Origin: Halomonas sp. LR3S48
GTDB taxonomy: Bacteria; Pseudomonadota; Gammaproteobacteria; Pseudomonadales; Halomonadaceae
Reading direction: 5' to 3'
DNA: 64,000 bases
Assembly (NCBI RefSeq): GCF_025725665.1
Contig: NZ_CP107009.1
Location: forward strand, 4,588,001-4,652,000
Within the stretch, counting starts at the first letter, position 1, and each line of letters begins with the position of its first letter. This document shows, one piece after another, positions 11,748-20,623 of this stretch. Position numbers and translations under genes: made by a program. Below the pieces are notes generated by a model. The model ran no database searches, was not told where the DNA came from, and was given only the letters and a program-made list of their open reading frames with translations.

Positions 11748-12260
11748 ATGCGACTCTTCCTGGCCCTGACCCCACCGCCCGAGCTGCGAGAGCGGCTCGG
11801 CGAGCTGGCGGATGTCGCCCACGCGCGCTGCGGCGGTCGGCGCATGCCCGAGGAGAGCCTGCACCTGACGCTAGCCTTTCTCGGCAACGTGGAGGAGGTG
11901 AGAGCGGCCGAACTGGTCGCCTGGGTGCAGGGCCTTGCCATCGAGCCCGGCGAGTGGCGTCTCGACCGCTGGGGCTGCTTCCGGCGTCCCGGCATCGTCT
12001 GGGTCGGTGGCCACGCAGTCGATCCAACCTTGGTACGGCTGCAGGCCCGGCTCTGGGGCACCCTCGAGCCGCTCGGCTTCGGCACATGCCCCGCCAGGTT
12101 CGTCCCGCATGTCACCCTGCTGCGACGCGCGGCCTCACTCCATTTGGAAGACCTTCCCTCCATTGACCTGTCATGGTCTTATAATCAGCTTGAGCTGATT
12201 GAATCGATTACCGACGAGCGAGGTGGCCGCTACCGGAGCCTGGCCGTTTCGCAGAGCTGA
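11748..12260 (+). CDS. thpR: RNA 2',3'-cyclic phosphodiesterase (LigT/ThpR)
   Basis: A 170-residue 2H phosphoesterase with the two defining H-x-T/S-x motifs, HLTLAFLG (about residues 43-50) and HVTLLRRA (about 122-129). Family members open 2',3'-cyclic phosphates and can ligate tRNA halves in vitro. The physiological substrate is not settled. The length is normal. It stands alone between ridA and pagL. Confidence 0.9.
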   Translation: MRLFLALTPPPELRERLGELADVAHARCGGRRMPEESLHLTLAFLGNVEEVRAAELVAWVQGLAIEPGEWRLDRWGCFRRPGIVWVGGHAVDPTLVRLQARLWGTLEPLGFGTCPARFVPHVTLLRRAASLHLEDLPSIDLSWSYNQLELIESITDERGGRYRSLAVSQS

Positions 12261-12330
12261 ACTTCAAGGATGAAGGTGCGCCCTTTGTTGGCTGACCAGT
12301 CAACGGCACACGAGAAGAAGGAGAAAAGAC

Positions 12331-12837
12331 GTGCTTAGAGCAAGGACCCTGTTGGCTGGTCTCGGCGCCAGTCTGGCAATGGCCGTCAGCCAGACCGCCC
12401 TGGCCGACCTCTACGTGGCAGGCGGCATCACCAGCGAATCGGCCGCCGCCGGCCGCATCGAACTCGACACCCTGATCAGCCTCGAACGCCTGCATCCGCA
12501 GCTCGACCTGCGCCTGGCCACCGGCCTGCTGCTGCTAGAAGGTGACGAAAGCGACGAGAACGCGGCCTGGCTGCTCACCCCCATGCTGCGCTACACCTTC
12601 GCCGGAAAACGCGAGGTCTATCTCGAGGGTGGTATCGGTGCCGCGGTATTTCTCGACGCGCGGATCGGCTCACGCGACCTTTCCACGGCGTTCCAGTTCC
12701 AGGATCGCATCGCGCTTGGCGGAAGAGTGGGTCCTGGCGAGCTTTCGTTGGAGTTCACGCACTACTCCAACGCCGGCATCAAGGACCCCAACGAGGGCAT
12801 CGAGGTGCTCGCCCTGGGCTATCGTCTGCCGCTGTGA
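12331..12837 (+). CDS. pagL: PagL-type lipid A 3-O-deacylase (acyloxyacyl hydrolase family)
   Basis: A 168-residue outer membrane protein. A signal peptide ends near A25 (ALA-D). The rest alternates like an eight-stranded beta-barrel and ends in RLPL, with a C-terminal hydrophobic residue. The PagL active site is seen as H144, S146 and E158 in THYSNAGIKDPNEGIE. The spacing equals that of the characterised Pseudomonas His/Ser/Glu triad. The enzyme removes the 3-O-acyl chain of lipid A and so alters outer membrane properties and endotoxicity. The start is GTG, with AAGGAG about 8 bases upstream. It could be any member of the family, but the catalytic match makes activity likely. Confidence 0.87.
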   Translation: MLRARTLLAGLGASLAMAVSQTALADLYVAGGITSESAAAGRIELDTLISLERLHPQLDLRLATGLLLLEGDESDENAAWLLTPMLRYTFAGKREVYLEGGIGAAVFLDARIGSRDLSTAFQFQDRIALGGRVGPGELSLEFTHYSNAGIKDPNEGIEVLALGYRLPL

Positions 12838-12838
12838 A

Positions 12839-12863
12839 CGCCGGCGGAGGGAATCCGCCGGCG
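12839..12863. terminator. Hairpin between convergent pagL and reductase genes
   Basis: A 10-bp perfect GC-rich stem (12839-12848 with 12854-12863) and a five-base loop begin just after the pagL stop. No clear T-run is present on either side. It is probably a weak or bidirectional transcript end. Confidence 0.45.
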
Positions 12864-12922
12864 GCAGGAGCAGCCCGAACCGGACAGGCGAGGCGATCTC
12901 CCCTTCGCCCGTCGCGTCCGGA

Positions 12923-13795
12923 TCAGACCGGCTCGGCCAGGAAGCCACCCTCCTTCATGACATGGGCATAGCCTTCCCGATAACTGGGGTAGCGGAAGGC
13001 ATAGCCCGTCTCGCGCAGGCGCGAGTTGTCGCAGCGCTTGCTCGCGCGCTTGCGCAGCGGCGCCTGAATCACCTCGGTGGGTTCGACCTTGAGCTGGCCG
13101 GCAAGCCAAAGCATGACGTCGTGGAGCGGCTCCGGCGCGCAGTCGCTGGCCAGGTAGAGGTCGTCGAGCGGCTTGTCCGCCATATCGAGGCCGATAAGGT
13201 GGGACAGCACGCCAGCGCAATCGTCGCGGTGAATGCGATTGGAGTACATGGGCGGGGCCTTGGGCGCGATACGGCCCTCCTGCACCTGACGGATCAGGCG
13301 GTCCCTGCCCGGACCGTAGATGCCTGAGAATCGCACCGTGGTACCGGCCAGTGCGCTCTCGAGCAGAGCCTGCTCGGCCTCGCGCATCACCGTCGCGGAG
13401 AAACCGGTCGCTTCCGCGGGGCTCTCCTCGTCGACTCGCTCGCCCTCCTTCTGCGCGTATACACTGGTGGAAGAGACGAAGAACAAGCGCTTCGGCGCCG
13501 TCTTGCGCCCCCCATAGGTGCGCAGCACCGCCTTGAGACCGTCGCTATAGGCCGCCCGATAGGCCGCCTCGTCGAAGCGGTCGGCGCTGAGGATGTAGAC
13601 CACGTAATCGGCATCGGGCAGCGCGGACAGCGCGTCCTCGTCGACAAGGTCGAGCGCCAGCGGCTCGATGCCGGAGCCCTCCAGTGCCGCCACGCTGCGG
13701 CGGGCACCGATCACATGGTGCCCGGCCTCCAGCAGGTTCCTGCCGAGCACCATCCCGATGTCACCACAGCCAAGAATCAGTATTGTCTTCTTCAA
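12923..13795 (-). CDS. NAD(P)-binding epimerase/reductase (YeeZ-like extended SDR)
   Basis: A 290-residue protein if started at the TTG at 13795, or 304 from an ATG at 13837. The shorter form begins directly before the Rossmann motif LILGCGDIG and resembles typical starts in the family. The longer one adds a non-conserved 14-residue tail. Further features are SSTSVYAQKEGE with the SDR Tyr, and GIYGPGRDRL, typical of sugar-nucleotide epimerase relatives such as YeeZ. The substrate is unknown. It is divergent from oxyR with only about 76 bp between, so a shared control region and a role in redox stress are possible. Confidence 0.75.
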   Translation of the reverse strand: MKKTILILGCGDIGMVLGRNLLEAGHHVIGARRSVAALEGSGIEPLALDLVDEDALSALPDADYVVYILSADRFDEAAYRAAYSDGLKAVLRTYGGRKTAPKRLFFVSSTSVYAQKEGERVDEESPAEATGFSATVMREAEQALLESALAGTTVRFSGIYGPGRDRLIRQVQEGRIAPKAPPMYSNRIHRDDCAGVLSHLIGLDMADKPLDDLYLASDCAPEPLHDVMLWLAGQLKVEPTEVIQAPLRKRASKRCDNSRLRETGYAFRYPSYREGYAHVMKEGGFLAEPV

Positions 13796-13871
13796 CTTTC
13801 TCTCGCCCCCTGATAAAAAGTCCCTATTGAAAGTCATCTATCGTCCGAGAGGATGCCCAAGGGCACCAGAC

Positions 13872-14792
13872 ATGACTCTAACAGAACTTCGGTACATCGT
13901 AACCTTGGCGCAGGAACGCCACTTCGGCAGGGCGGCTGAACGCTGCTTCGTCTCCCAGCCCACGCTGTCGGTAGCGGTCAAGAAGCTCGAGGAGGAACTT
14001 GGCGTGGCACTGTTCGAGCGCTCCAAGTCGACCGTCCAGGTGACCCCGCTTGGCGAGAAGATCGTCGAGCAGGCCCAGCGCGTGCTGGAACAGAGCAGCG
14101 TGATCAAGGAGCTGGCCAACTCCGGCAAGGACCAGTTGGCCAGCCCGCTGCGCATCGGCGCCATCTACACCATCGGTCCCTACCTGTTTCCGCACCTGGT
14201 GCCCGCACTGACACGCAGCGCCCCGCAGATGCCGCTCTACATCGAGGAGGGCTTCACCGCCAACCTGCGACGCAAGCTGCGCAGCGGCGAACTCGATGCC
14301 ATCATCATCGCACTGCCCTTCACCGAGACCGACGTGGTCAGCAAGGCCCTCTACGAGGAGGAGTTCGAGGTACTGATGCCGGCCGACCACGCCTGGGCCC
14401 AGCGCGAATGCATCGAGAAGGAGGACCTGCTCAAGGAGCGCCTGCTGCTGCTGGGCGAGGGCCATTGCTTCCGCGACCAGATCCTCGAGGCCTGCCCCGC
14501 CATCAGCCATCAGCTCAACAGCCCGAGCAATACCCTGACCGCCGAAGGCGGTTCACTGGAGACGATCCGTCACATGGTCGCCTCCAAGCTCGGCATCACC
14601 GTGCTGCCGCGTTCGGCCATCGGCACCGTGCACTATGAAAGCGGGCTGCTTACCAGTCGGCCGTTCAAGTCGCCGGCGCCCTCACGCACCGTGGCGATCG
14701 CCTGGCGCGCCAGCTTTCCGCGCCCCAAGGCGATCGACGCGGTCACCGATGCCATCCAGCAGTGTCACGAGGCGCTTCCGGAACCGGCATGA
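13872..14792 (+). CDS. oxyR: Hydrogen peroxide-sensing LysR regulator OxyR
   Basis: A 306-residue LysR-type regulator. The N-terminal winged helix contains SQPTLSVAVKKLEEELG. The effector domain carries the redox pair C199 and C208 in GHCFRDQILEAC, at the same residue numbers as in E. coli OxyR, where they form the peroxide-induced disulphide. It should activate catalase and peroxidase genes. The stop overlaps the recG start (ATGA), and an oxyR-recG operon is established in Pseudomonas aeruginosa. Its promoter region is shared with the divergent reductase gene. Confidence 0.95.
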   Translation: MTLTELRYIVTLAQERHFGRAAERCFVSQPTLSVAVKKLEEELGVALFERSKSTVQVTPLGEKIVEQAQRVLEQSSVIKELANSGKDQLASPLRIGAIYTIGPYLFPHLVPALTRSAPQMPLYIEEGFTANLRRKLRSGELDAIIIALPFTETDVVSKALYEEEFEVLMPADHAWAQRECIEKEDLLKERLLLLGEGHCFRDQILEACPAISHQLNSPSNTLTAEGGSLETIRHMVASKLGITVLPRSAIGTVHYESGLLTSRPFKSPAPSRTVAIAWRASFPRPKAIDAVTDAIQQCHEALPEPA

Positions 14793-16882
14793 GCAGTGAC
14801 ATGAACGCTCTCGACGCGCCGGTCACCTCCCTGAAGGGCGTCGGGGAAGCGGTCGCAGTGAAGCTGGCGCGCCTGCGCGTGGAGAGCGTGGCCGACCTGC
14901 TGTTTCATTTGCCGCTGCGCTACCAGGACCGCACCCGGATCACGCCGATCGGCACCCTGCGTGCCGGACACGAAGCGGTGGTGGAGGGCGAGGTTTCGGC
15001 CAGCGACGTGGTCAAGGGGCGCCGACGCAGCCTGCTGGTGCGCCTGCGCGACGGTTCGGGCATCCTCAGCCTGCGCTTCTTCCACTTCTCCCCGGCCCAG
15101 CAGCAGCAGTTCCGCCCCGGCACCCGGGTACGCTGCTTCGGCGAGGCCCGCGCCGGTGCCACCGGGCTCGAGATCTACCACCCCGAGTATCGCCTGCTCA
15201 GCGCCGATGCACCGCCGGTGGAAGACCACCTGACGCCGATCTATCCCACCACCGAGGGATTGCATCAGGCGCGGCTAAGGGCGCTGATCGAGCAGGCCCT
15301 GGCCCGACTCGACGAGGCCCCCGAGGCACTGCCCGACTGGATCGGCGAGACATTGCGCGCGCGCTTCGGCCTGCCGGAGCTGCACCACTGCGTGCACGTG
15401 CTGCATCAGCCGCCCCCCGATGCCGACCCCGAACGGCTGGCGAGCGGCCAACACCCGGCCACCCGACGCCTGGCGCTGGAGGAACTGCTGGCCCACCGTC
15501 TTAGCCTGCAGCAGGTACGCCAGCAGATCCAGCAGGACGGCGCCCCAGCGCTGCCCAGCGGACGCAGCCTGCAGGCACGCTTCCTCACCCAGTTGCCGTT
15601 CTCGCTGACCGGCGCCCAACGCCGCGTGCTCGACGAGATCGGCGCGGACCTGGCACGCGAGGTGCCCATGCTGCGCCTGGTGCAGGGCGACGTGGGTTCG
15701 GGCAAGACGGTAGTGGCTGCCATGGCGGCGCTGTCGGCCATCGCCGGCGACTGCCAGGCGGCGATGATGGCACCCACCGAGATACTCGCCGAGCAGCACT
15801 ACCGTACGCTCAAGGCGTGGTTCGCGCCGCTCGGCATCGAAGTGGCGTGGCTGGCCGGCAAGCTCAAGGGCAAGACGCGTCTCGACACCAAGGCGGCCAT
15901 CCTGGACGGCCGCGCGCGCATGGTGGTCGGCACTCACGCCTTGTTCCAAGGCGACGTGCACTTCCAGCGCCTGGGGCTAGCCATCGTCGACGAACAGCAC
16001 CGCTTCGGCGTGCACCAGCGCCTGGCGCTGCGCGAGAAGGGCGAAGCCGGCGGGCTCACGCCGCACCAACTGGTGATGACCGCCACGCCGATCCCGCGCA
16101 CCTTGGCGATGAGCGCCTACGCCGACCTCGACGTCTCGATCATCGACGAGCTGCCGCCCGGGCGTACCCCGGTGAAGACGGTGGTGGTGCCCGACGAGCG
16201 CCGCCCCGAGGTGGTGGCGCGCATTCGCCATGCCTGCGCCGAGGGCCGCCAGGCCTACTGGGTCTGTACCCTGATCGAAGAGTCGGACGCGCTGCAGTGT
16301 CAGGCCGCCGAGGCGACCCGCGACGAGCTTACCGAGGCGCTGCCGGAGCTCGCCATCGGCCTGGTCCACGGACGCATGAAACCGGCCGAGAAGGCTGCGG
16401 TGATGGATGACTTCAAGTCAGGCGAGCTCGACCTGCTGGTGGCCACCACGGTGATCGAGGTGGGCGTCGACGTCCCTAATGCCAGCCTGATGATCATCGA
16501 GAACCCGGAACGCCTGGGGCTTTCGCAGCTGCACCAGTTGCGTGGTCGAGTTGGCCGCGGCACCAGCGAGAGCTTTTGCGTGCTGCTCTACCACGGGCCG
16601 CTATCGGCCCATTCCCGCGAGCGCCTGGCGGTGATGCGCGAGACCAACGACGGTTTCCGTATCGCCGAGAAGGATCTCGAGCTGCGCGGTCCCGGCGAAG
16701 TGCTCGGCACCCGCCAGACCGGCCTCGCCCAGATGAAGATCGCCGACCTGGAGCGCGACACCGACCTGCTGGAGCGCGTCGCACCGCTGGCCGAGGCGCT
16801 GCTGGCCAGCCACCCCGAGGCCAGCCGACCGCTGATCCGGCGCTGGTTGGGCGAGGAAGCCGGGCGCTACGGGCAGGTGTAG
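14789..16882 (+). CDS. recG: ATP-dependent DNA helicase RecG
   Basis: A 697-residue superfamily 2 helicase that remodels stalled forks and Holliday junctions. An N-terminal wedge/OB region (about 1-190) binds branched DNA. Motor domains follow with Walker A GDVGSGKT (about 300-307), the DEQH box in DEQHRFG, TATPIPRTLAM, and the motif VI region QLRGRVGRG. Length and order are standard. It is translationally coupled to oxyR by a 4-bp overlap and ends 7 bp from the convergent yccS stop. Confidence 0.96.
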   Translation: MSSDMNALDAPVTSLKGVGEAVAVKLARLRVESVADLLFHLPLRYQDRTRITPIGTLRAGHEAVVEGEVSASDVVKGRRRSLLVRLRDGSGILSLRFFHFSPAQQQQFRPGTRVRCFGEARAGATGLEIYHPEYRLLSADAPPVEDHLTPIYPTTEGLHQARLRALIEQALARLDEAPEALPDWIGETLRARFGLPELHHCVHVLHQPPPDADPERLASGQHPATRRLALEELLAHRLSLQQVRQQIQQDGAPALPSGRSLQARFLTQLPFSLTGAQRRVLDEIGADLAREVPMLRLVQGDVGSGKTVVAAMAALSAIAGDCQAAMMAPTEILAEQHYRTLKAWFAPLGIEVAWLAGKLKGKTRLDTKAAILDGRARMVVGTHALFQGDVHFQRLGLAIVDEQHRFGVHQRLALREKGEAGGLTPHQLVMTATPIPRTLAMSAYADLDVSIIDELPPGRTPVKTVVVPDERRPEVVARIRHACAEGRQAYWVCTLIEESDALQCQAAEATRDELTEALPELAIGLVHGRMKPAEKAAVMDDFKSGELDLLVATTVIEVGVDVPNASLMIIENPERLGLSQLHQLRGRVGRGTSESFCVLLYHGPLSAHSRERLAVMRETNDGFRIAEKDLELRGPGEVLGTRQTGLAQMKIADLERDTDLLERVAPLAEALLASHPEASRPLIRRWLGEEAGRYGQV

Positions 16883-16889
16883 CGAAGGC

Positions 16890-19103
16890 TCAGCCAGTGC
16901 CCACCGTGGCAGCGGTTTCATGGCGGTCATCGCTCACCGCGATCAGGCGCTCGGCGGCTTCGGTCAGTGCTCCCAACTGCTGGGCGATCAACAGCAATTG
17001 CGTATGCATGGGCCGGTAGCCCTCCTCCTCCCACTCCGGTGGCTTGCCTTCGAGCCGCGCCACCAACGTCTCTCGCGCTTCCTCCAGCCCGGCGGTCGGT
17101 ACGCGTCGGGTGAGATGGTCCGCCAGCATCGCCAGGTAGTCGGCGATGCGCTGTCCCTCGGGCAGCAGCCGGGCATCGTGCGCCTCCTCACCGAGCCGAT
17201 GCCGATGGGATCCCAGTGCCGAAAGGTAGCTCAGCAGCGTATGCGACAGCACCAGGAAGCGGAAGCCGTCATCGGCGACACGCCTGCGATAGGGCTCGGG
17301 CTCCTGCAGCACATTGGCCAGCAGGGTCGACAGCGCCGCATCGGCGTTGTGCGCGTTGCGCCGTGCCAGGCGGTAGGCGAGGTCATCCTGCTTGCCGCTG
17401 GCGTACTGGTGCAGGATCTCTTCCAGATAGCGACGATTGGCCCCGAGCGCGTTGGCCGCCTCGCGATGCAGCCGGCGCCCCTGCCAGTCGGGCAGGATGA
17501 AGAACACCGCCGCGCCGGCGATCAGCGCGCCGAGCAGGGTGTCGAAAAGCCGCGGCCAGATCAGGTCGAAGCCGTCGCCAACCTGATTGAAGCTGCACAG
17601 CACCAGCAGGGTGATGGCGGCGGTGGCAATGACATAGTGCTTCTCACGGGTGGCGAAGAAGGTCACGCCGGCGATCACCGCGATCAGGATCTGCAACAGG
17701 GCACTGGGGAACAGCGTGATCGACGCCCAGCCGACCAGCAGCCCCAGCACGGTACCGGCGATGCGCTGGGTCATGAAGCGCCGGGTGGCGGCGAAGTTTG
17801 GGCGGCAGACGAACAGCGTGGTGAGCAGGATCCAGAAACCCTGGGTGGGATGGATCAGCTGGAGCAGGCCGTATCCCGCCAGCAGCGCCATGGGCAGGCG
17901 AATGGCATGACGAAAGGTGGGCGAGCCTACCGTCAGGTTGAGCCGCACACGCGTCCAGGCCTCCTTCACGCTTTCGGGCGAGCGGTCGAACAGCGCCGCA
18001 TCGCTCGGGTCGTCGCCGGCATCGGGGTTGTATCCCGTCGCCAGCCGCTCCTCGAGGGTGGCGAGGTTGTCGGCCAGGGCGTTGAGCGGGTACATCAGCT
18101 CGCGCCATGCCGGATTGTGCATGGCCCGCAGGTGGTCGATGGAGGCGCGCAGGTCGGCGAGTGCCTGCTCGCTCTGGTCGTGTTCGAAGGGGCGGTTGAG
18201 CAGCAACGCCTTGCCCAGCCGCTTGCAGGCCTGGCCCTGCTGGTCGAGCAGGCGCTGGCAGCGAAACAGCACATCGTGGTGGAAGAACGCCTCGGTCAGC
18301 CGGGCATAGGGGTAGTGCGTGGAGCTGGCGCGCTCGTGGATCTCCTGGGCTATGAAGTAGATGCGCAGGTAGCGATTGAGCTTGCCCTCGCCGCGTTGCC
18401 CCTCGAGCCGGCGGAAGATCATCTCCTTGGCCTGGTTGAGCGCCGTCACCACCCTGCCGTTCTGTCGCGCCAGCGCCAGGCGGCGCGCCTCGATATCGAC
18501 GCCGCGCAGCGGTTCGAACAGCGTCGCCTTGAGCATCAAGTACCTGCCCAGCTCGCGATAAAGCTGGGCCATGCTCTGCTTGACCGGCTGGCGTGAAAAG
18601 AGTGCACACCAGATCACCGAAATCACGCCATACCAGGCCGCCCCCGAGAGGATCAGCAGCGTCTGCTCCCAGTCGCCCGCCTGCGGCACGCCGCCGTGAT
18701 GCTCGATATTGATCATGGTATAGATCGACAGGATCAGCGTGCCGGAGGCGATGGTGGCATAGCGTTGTCCCACGGCGCCGAGCATGATCAGCACGAAGGT
18801 CGCCACGCCCAGCCCCAGGGCAAACAGCCACGGCCACGGAAACAGCCAGCGCACGACGAGCGCCGCGGCGGCGAAGCAGACCAGCGTGACCGCAAGCGCC
18901 TGCAGGCGGCCCTGCCAGCTGTCGTCGGTCTCCGACAGCGCGCTGGCGATGATGCCCAGGAACAGCGGGATCACCAAGGTGATGTCGGCCAGCGCCCAGC
19001 TCAGCAGCAGCGCCCCGCTGAAGGCGAGGAAGACCCGCAGGCTGTAGGCGAACTTGTCCAGCGTCCACAGACGCCGCAGTGAGAGCGATAGCGAGGTCGG
19101 CAT
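16890..19103 (-). CDS. yccS: YccS/FUSC-family inner membrane protein
   Basis: A 737-residue protein with two blocks of about five to six membrane helices (about 20-165 and 395-540), each followed by a long cytoplasmic region. This is the duplicated fusaric-acid-resistance-like architecture of YccS/YhfK. The family is linked to aromatic acid or drug efflux, but YccS itself lacks a proven substrate. It is convergent with recG and divergent from the DUF3100 cluster across a 200-bp region carrying a spaced inverted repeat. Confidence 0.82.
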   Translation of the reverse strand: MPTSLSLSLRRLWTLDKFAYSLRVFLAFSGALLLSWALADITLVIPLFLGIIASALSETDDSWQGRLQALAVTLVCFAAAALVVRWLFPWPWLFALGLGVATFVLIMLGAVGQRYATIASGTLILSIYTMINIEHHGGVPQAGDWEQTLLILSGAAWYGVISVIWCALFSRQPVKQSMAQLYRELGRYLMLKATLFEPLRGVDIEARRLALARQNGRVVTALNQAKEMIFRRLEGQRGEGKLNRYLRIYFIAQEIHERASSTHYPYARLTEAFFHHDVLFRCQRLLDQQGQACKRLGKALLLNRPFEHDQSEQALADLRASIDHLRAMHNPAWRELMYPLNALADNLATLEERLATGYNPDAGDDPSDAALFDRSPESVKEAWTRVRLNLTVGSPTFRHAIRLPMALLAGYGLLQLIHPTQGFWILLTTLFVCRPNFAATRRFMTQRIAGTVLGLLVGWASITLFPSALLQILIAVIAGVTFFATREKHYVIATAAITLLVLCSFNQVGDGFDLIWPRLFDTLLGALIAGAAVFFILPDWQGRRLHREAANALGANRRYLEEILHQYASGKQDDLAYRLARRNAHNADAALSTLLANVLQEPEPYRRRVADDGFRFLVLSHTLLSYLSALGSHRHRLGEEAHDARLLPEGQRIADYLAMLADHLTRRVPTAGLEEARETLVARLEGKPPEWEEEGYRPMHTQLLLIAQQLGALTEAAERLIAVSDDRHETAATVGTG

Positions 19104-19119
19104 GGGGCTCTTGGGCGTT

Positions 19120-19168
19120 ATCGTTGATGGTCATTCTAACTCATTAGACTTTCGTATAGATCAACGAT
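19120..19168. repeat. Spaced inverted repeat between divergent yccS and DUF3100 genes
   Basis: The arms ATCGTTGAT (19120-19128) and ATCAACGAT (19160-19168) are perfect inverted copies with centres 40 bp apart, close to four helical turns. They lie in the AT-rich part of the 200-bp divergent intergenic region. The layout would suit a regulator binding two half sites on one DNA face, for example the LysR protein encoded at the far end of the cluster. Binding is inferred only. Confidence 0.5.
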
Positions 19169-19303
19169 GTCGTCAGGTGCGCATCGACTCTTCAGCCCTG
19201 ACACTGCAGCGTGTAGCAATAAAGAGAACACGCAGCGCCTACCATTGGAACACGCTCCTTTTCGATACTCGAAGAGTCCCATACCACGACAAGGACAAAA
19301 CCA

Positions 19304-20125
19304 ATGGACATGAAACTGCTACTCGACTGGCGCCTGCACCTGACGGTGGTCCTGGCGTCGCTGCTTGCCGAGTGGATCGGCATACAGCGCATCCCTCTTG
19401 GCCCCGGCACGTTATTGCTGCTGCCGCTGTTCTACGCCTTCATCGTCGGCGTGTTGCTCAACCCGCACCTCTTCTCGGGCATGCAGCGCATCATTCCCAA
19501 ACGGGTCAGCAACGCTGCCGGCCCGCTGATCATGATCTCCATCCTGCCCTTCATCGCCAAGTTCGGCTCCACCATCGGCCCCGCCATCGAACAGATCGTC
19601 GCCGCAGGACCGGCGCTGATCCTGCAGGAGCTGGGCAACCTCGGCACCATGCTGCTGGCGCTACCTTTTGCCGTGCTGGTATTGCGCATGGGCCGCGAGG
19701 CCATCGGTGCCACCTACTCCATCGCCCGCGAACCCAACATTGCCATCATCTCCGACAAGTACGGACTGAGAAGCCCCGAGGGCATCGGCATCATGGGCGT
19801 CTACGTGGTAGGCACCATGTTCGGCACCCTCTACTTCGCGCTGATGGCCGGCTACCTCGCCTCGCTGGACATCCTCGACATCCGTGCCCTGGCCATGGCC
19901 TGCGGCGTGGGCAGCGGCAGCATGGTGGCGGCCTGTTCCGGCGCCCTGGCCGAGGCAGCCCCCCACCTGCGCGACGAGCTGCTCGCCTTCTCCGGTGCCA
20001 GCAACCTGCTGACCTACGCCACTGGCCTCTACGTTTCCCTGTTCATCGCCCTTCCCGTTGCCGAATGGCTCTACAAGCGCCTGGGTGGCGCCGTACTCAA
20101 GGAGGCCCGCCATGAAAACCTCTGA
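19304..20125 (+). CDS. DUF3100-family membrane protein
   Basis: A 273-residue protein with eight or so hydrophobic segments. I recognise it as the DUF3100 family from segments such as GPGTLLLLPLFYAFIVG and AREPNIAIISDKYGLRSPEG. The repeated Gly/Ser-rich helix breaks (CGVGSGSMVAACSGAL) resemble those of ion-coupled carriers. The biochemical role is not established. It is followed, with a 14-bp overlap, by a second membrane protein, so the two likely form one membrane complex. The enzymes downstream suggest import of their substrate. Start codon choice at 19304 (or 19310, an in-frame ATG) is not critical. Confidence 0.8.
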   Translation: MDMKLLLDWRLHLTVVLASLLAEWIGIQRIPLGPGTLLLLPLFYAFIVGVLLNPHLFSGMQRIIPKRVSNAAGPLIMISILPFIAKFGSTIGPAIEQIVAAGPALILQELGNLGTMLLALPFAVLVLRMGREAIGATYSIAREPNIAIISDKYGLRSPEGIGIMGVYVVGTMFGTLYFALMAGYLASLDILDIRALAMACGVGSGSMVAACSGALAEAAPHLRDELLAFSGASNLLTYATGLYVSLFIALPVAEWLYKRLGGAVLKEARHENL

Positions 20126-20612
20126 TACCGCCACACCGACCGGCGGCTTCGACGCCGCAGCATTGCAGGAGCTGCGTCCCGAGCAGCAGCTCGGCAAGAC
20201 CGCCCTGCTGCTGGCCGTGGTGTGCGTGGCCGCCTGGATCGCCAACGTCGTGAACGGCGCCCCGCTGCATCAGGCGCTACCGGGCATGGCCATCCTCTAC
20301 GGCATGGTCATGATCGGCCTGGTCATCGGCCGCTTCGCGCCGTTCTACCTGCCCAGCGTGGCCTGGGTCTCGCTGGTCAGCATCGCCCTGACGCTGCCCT
20401 TCTTCCCCGGCAGCGCCTGGATCGTCGAGCGCCTCGCCCACGTCAACTTCCTTGCCGTGGTGACCCCCGTGCTGGCCTATGCCGGCCTGGCACTGACCGG
20501 CCGCGAGTTCACCATGTTCCGCCAGACCGGTTGGAAGCTGGTCATCGTCTCGCTGCTGGTGTTCACCGGCACCTTCGTCGCCTCGGCATTCATCGCCCAC
20601 CTGATCCTCTAA
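20112..20612 (+). CDS. Small membrane protein, partner of the DUF3100 protein
   Basis: A 166-residue protein with about four to five membrane helices after a soluble N-terminal stretch of about 30 residues. No named family is recognised with confidence. It overlaps the DUF3100 gene by 14 bp and is followed 11 bp later by the M20 amidohydrolase. Strict coupling suggests a two-subunit transporter or permease. Confidence 0.75.
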   Translation: MKTSDTATPTGGFDAAALQELRPEQQLGKTALLLAVVCVAAWIANVVNGAPLHQALPGMAILYGMVMIGLVIGRFAPFYLPSVAWVSLVSIALTLPFFPGSAWIVERLAHVNFLAVVTPVLAYAGLALTGREFTMFRQTGWKLVIVSLLVFTGTFVASAFIAHLIL

Positions 20613-20623
20613 GGAGCCCGTTC

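Noticed and set aside
17644..19134. 496-residue second minus-strand frame within yccS
   Set aside because: Arg/Ala/Gly/Pro-rich frame-shifted reading of yccS; no hydrophobic pattern of its own.
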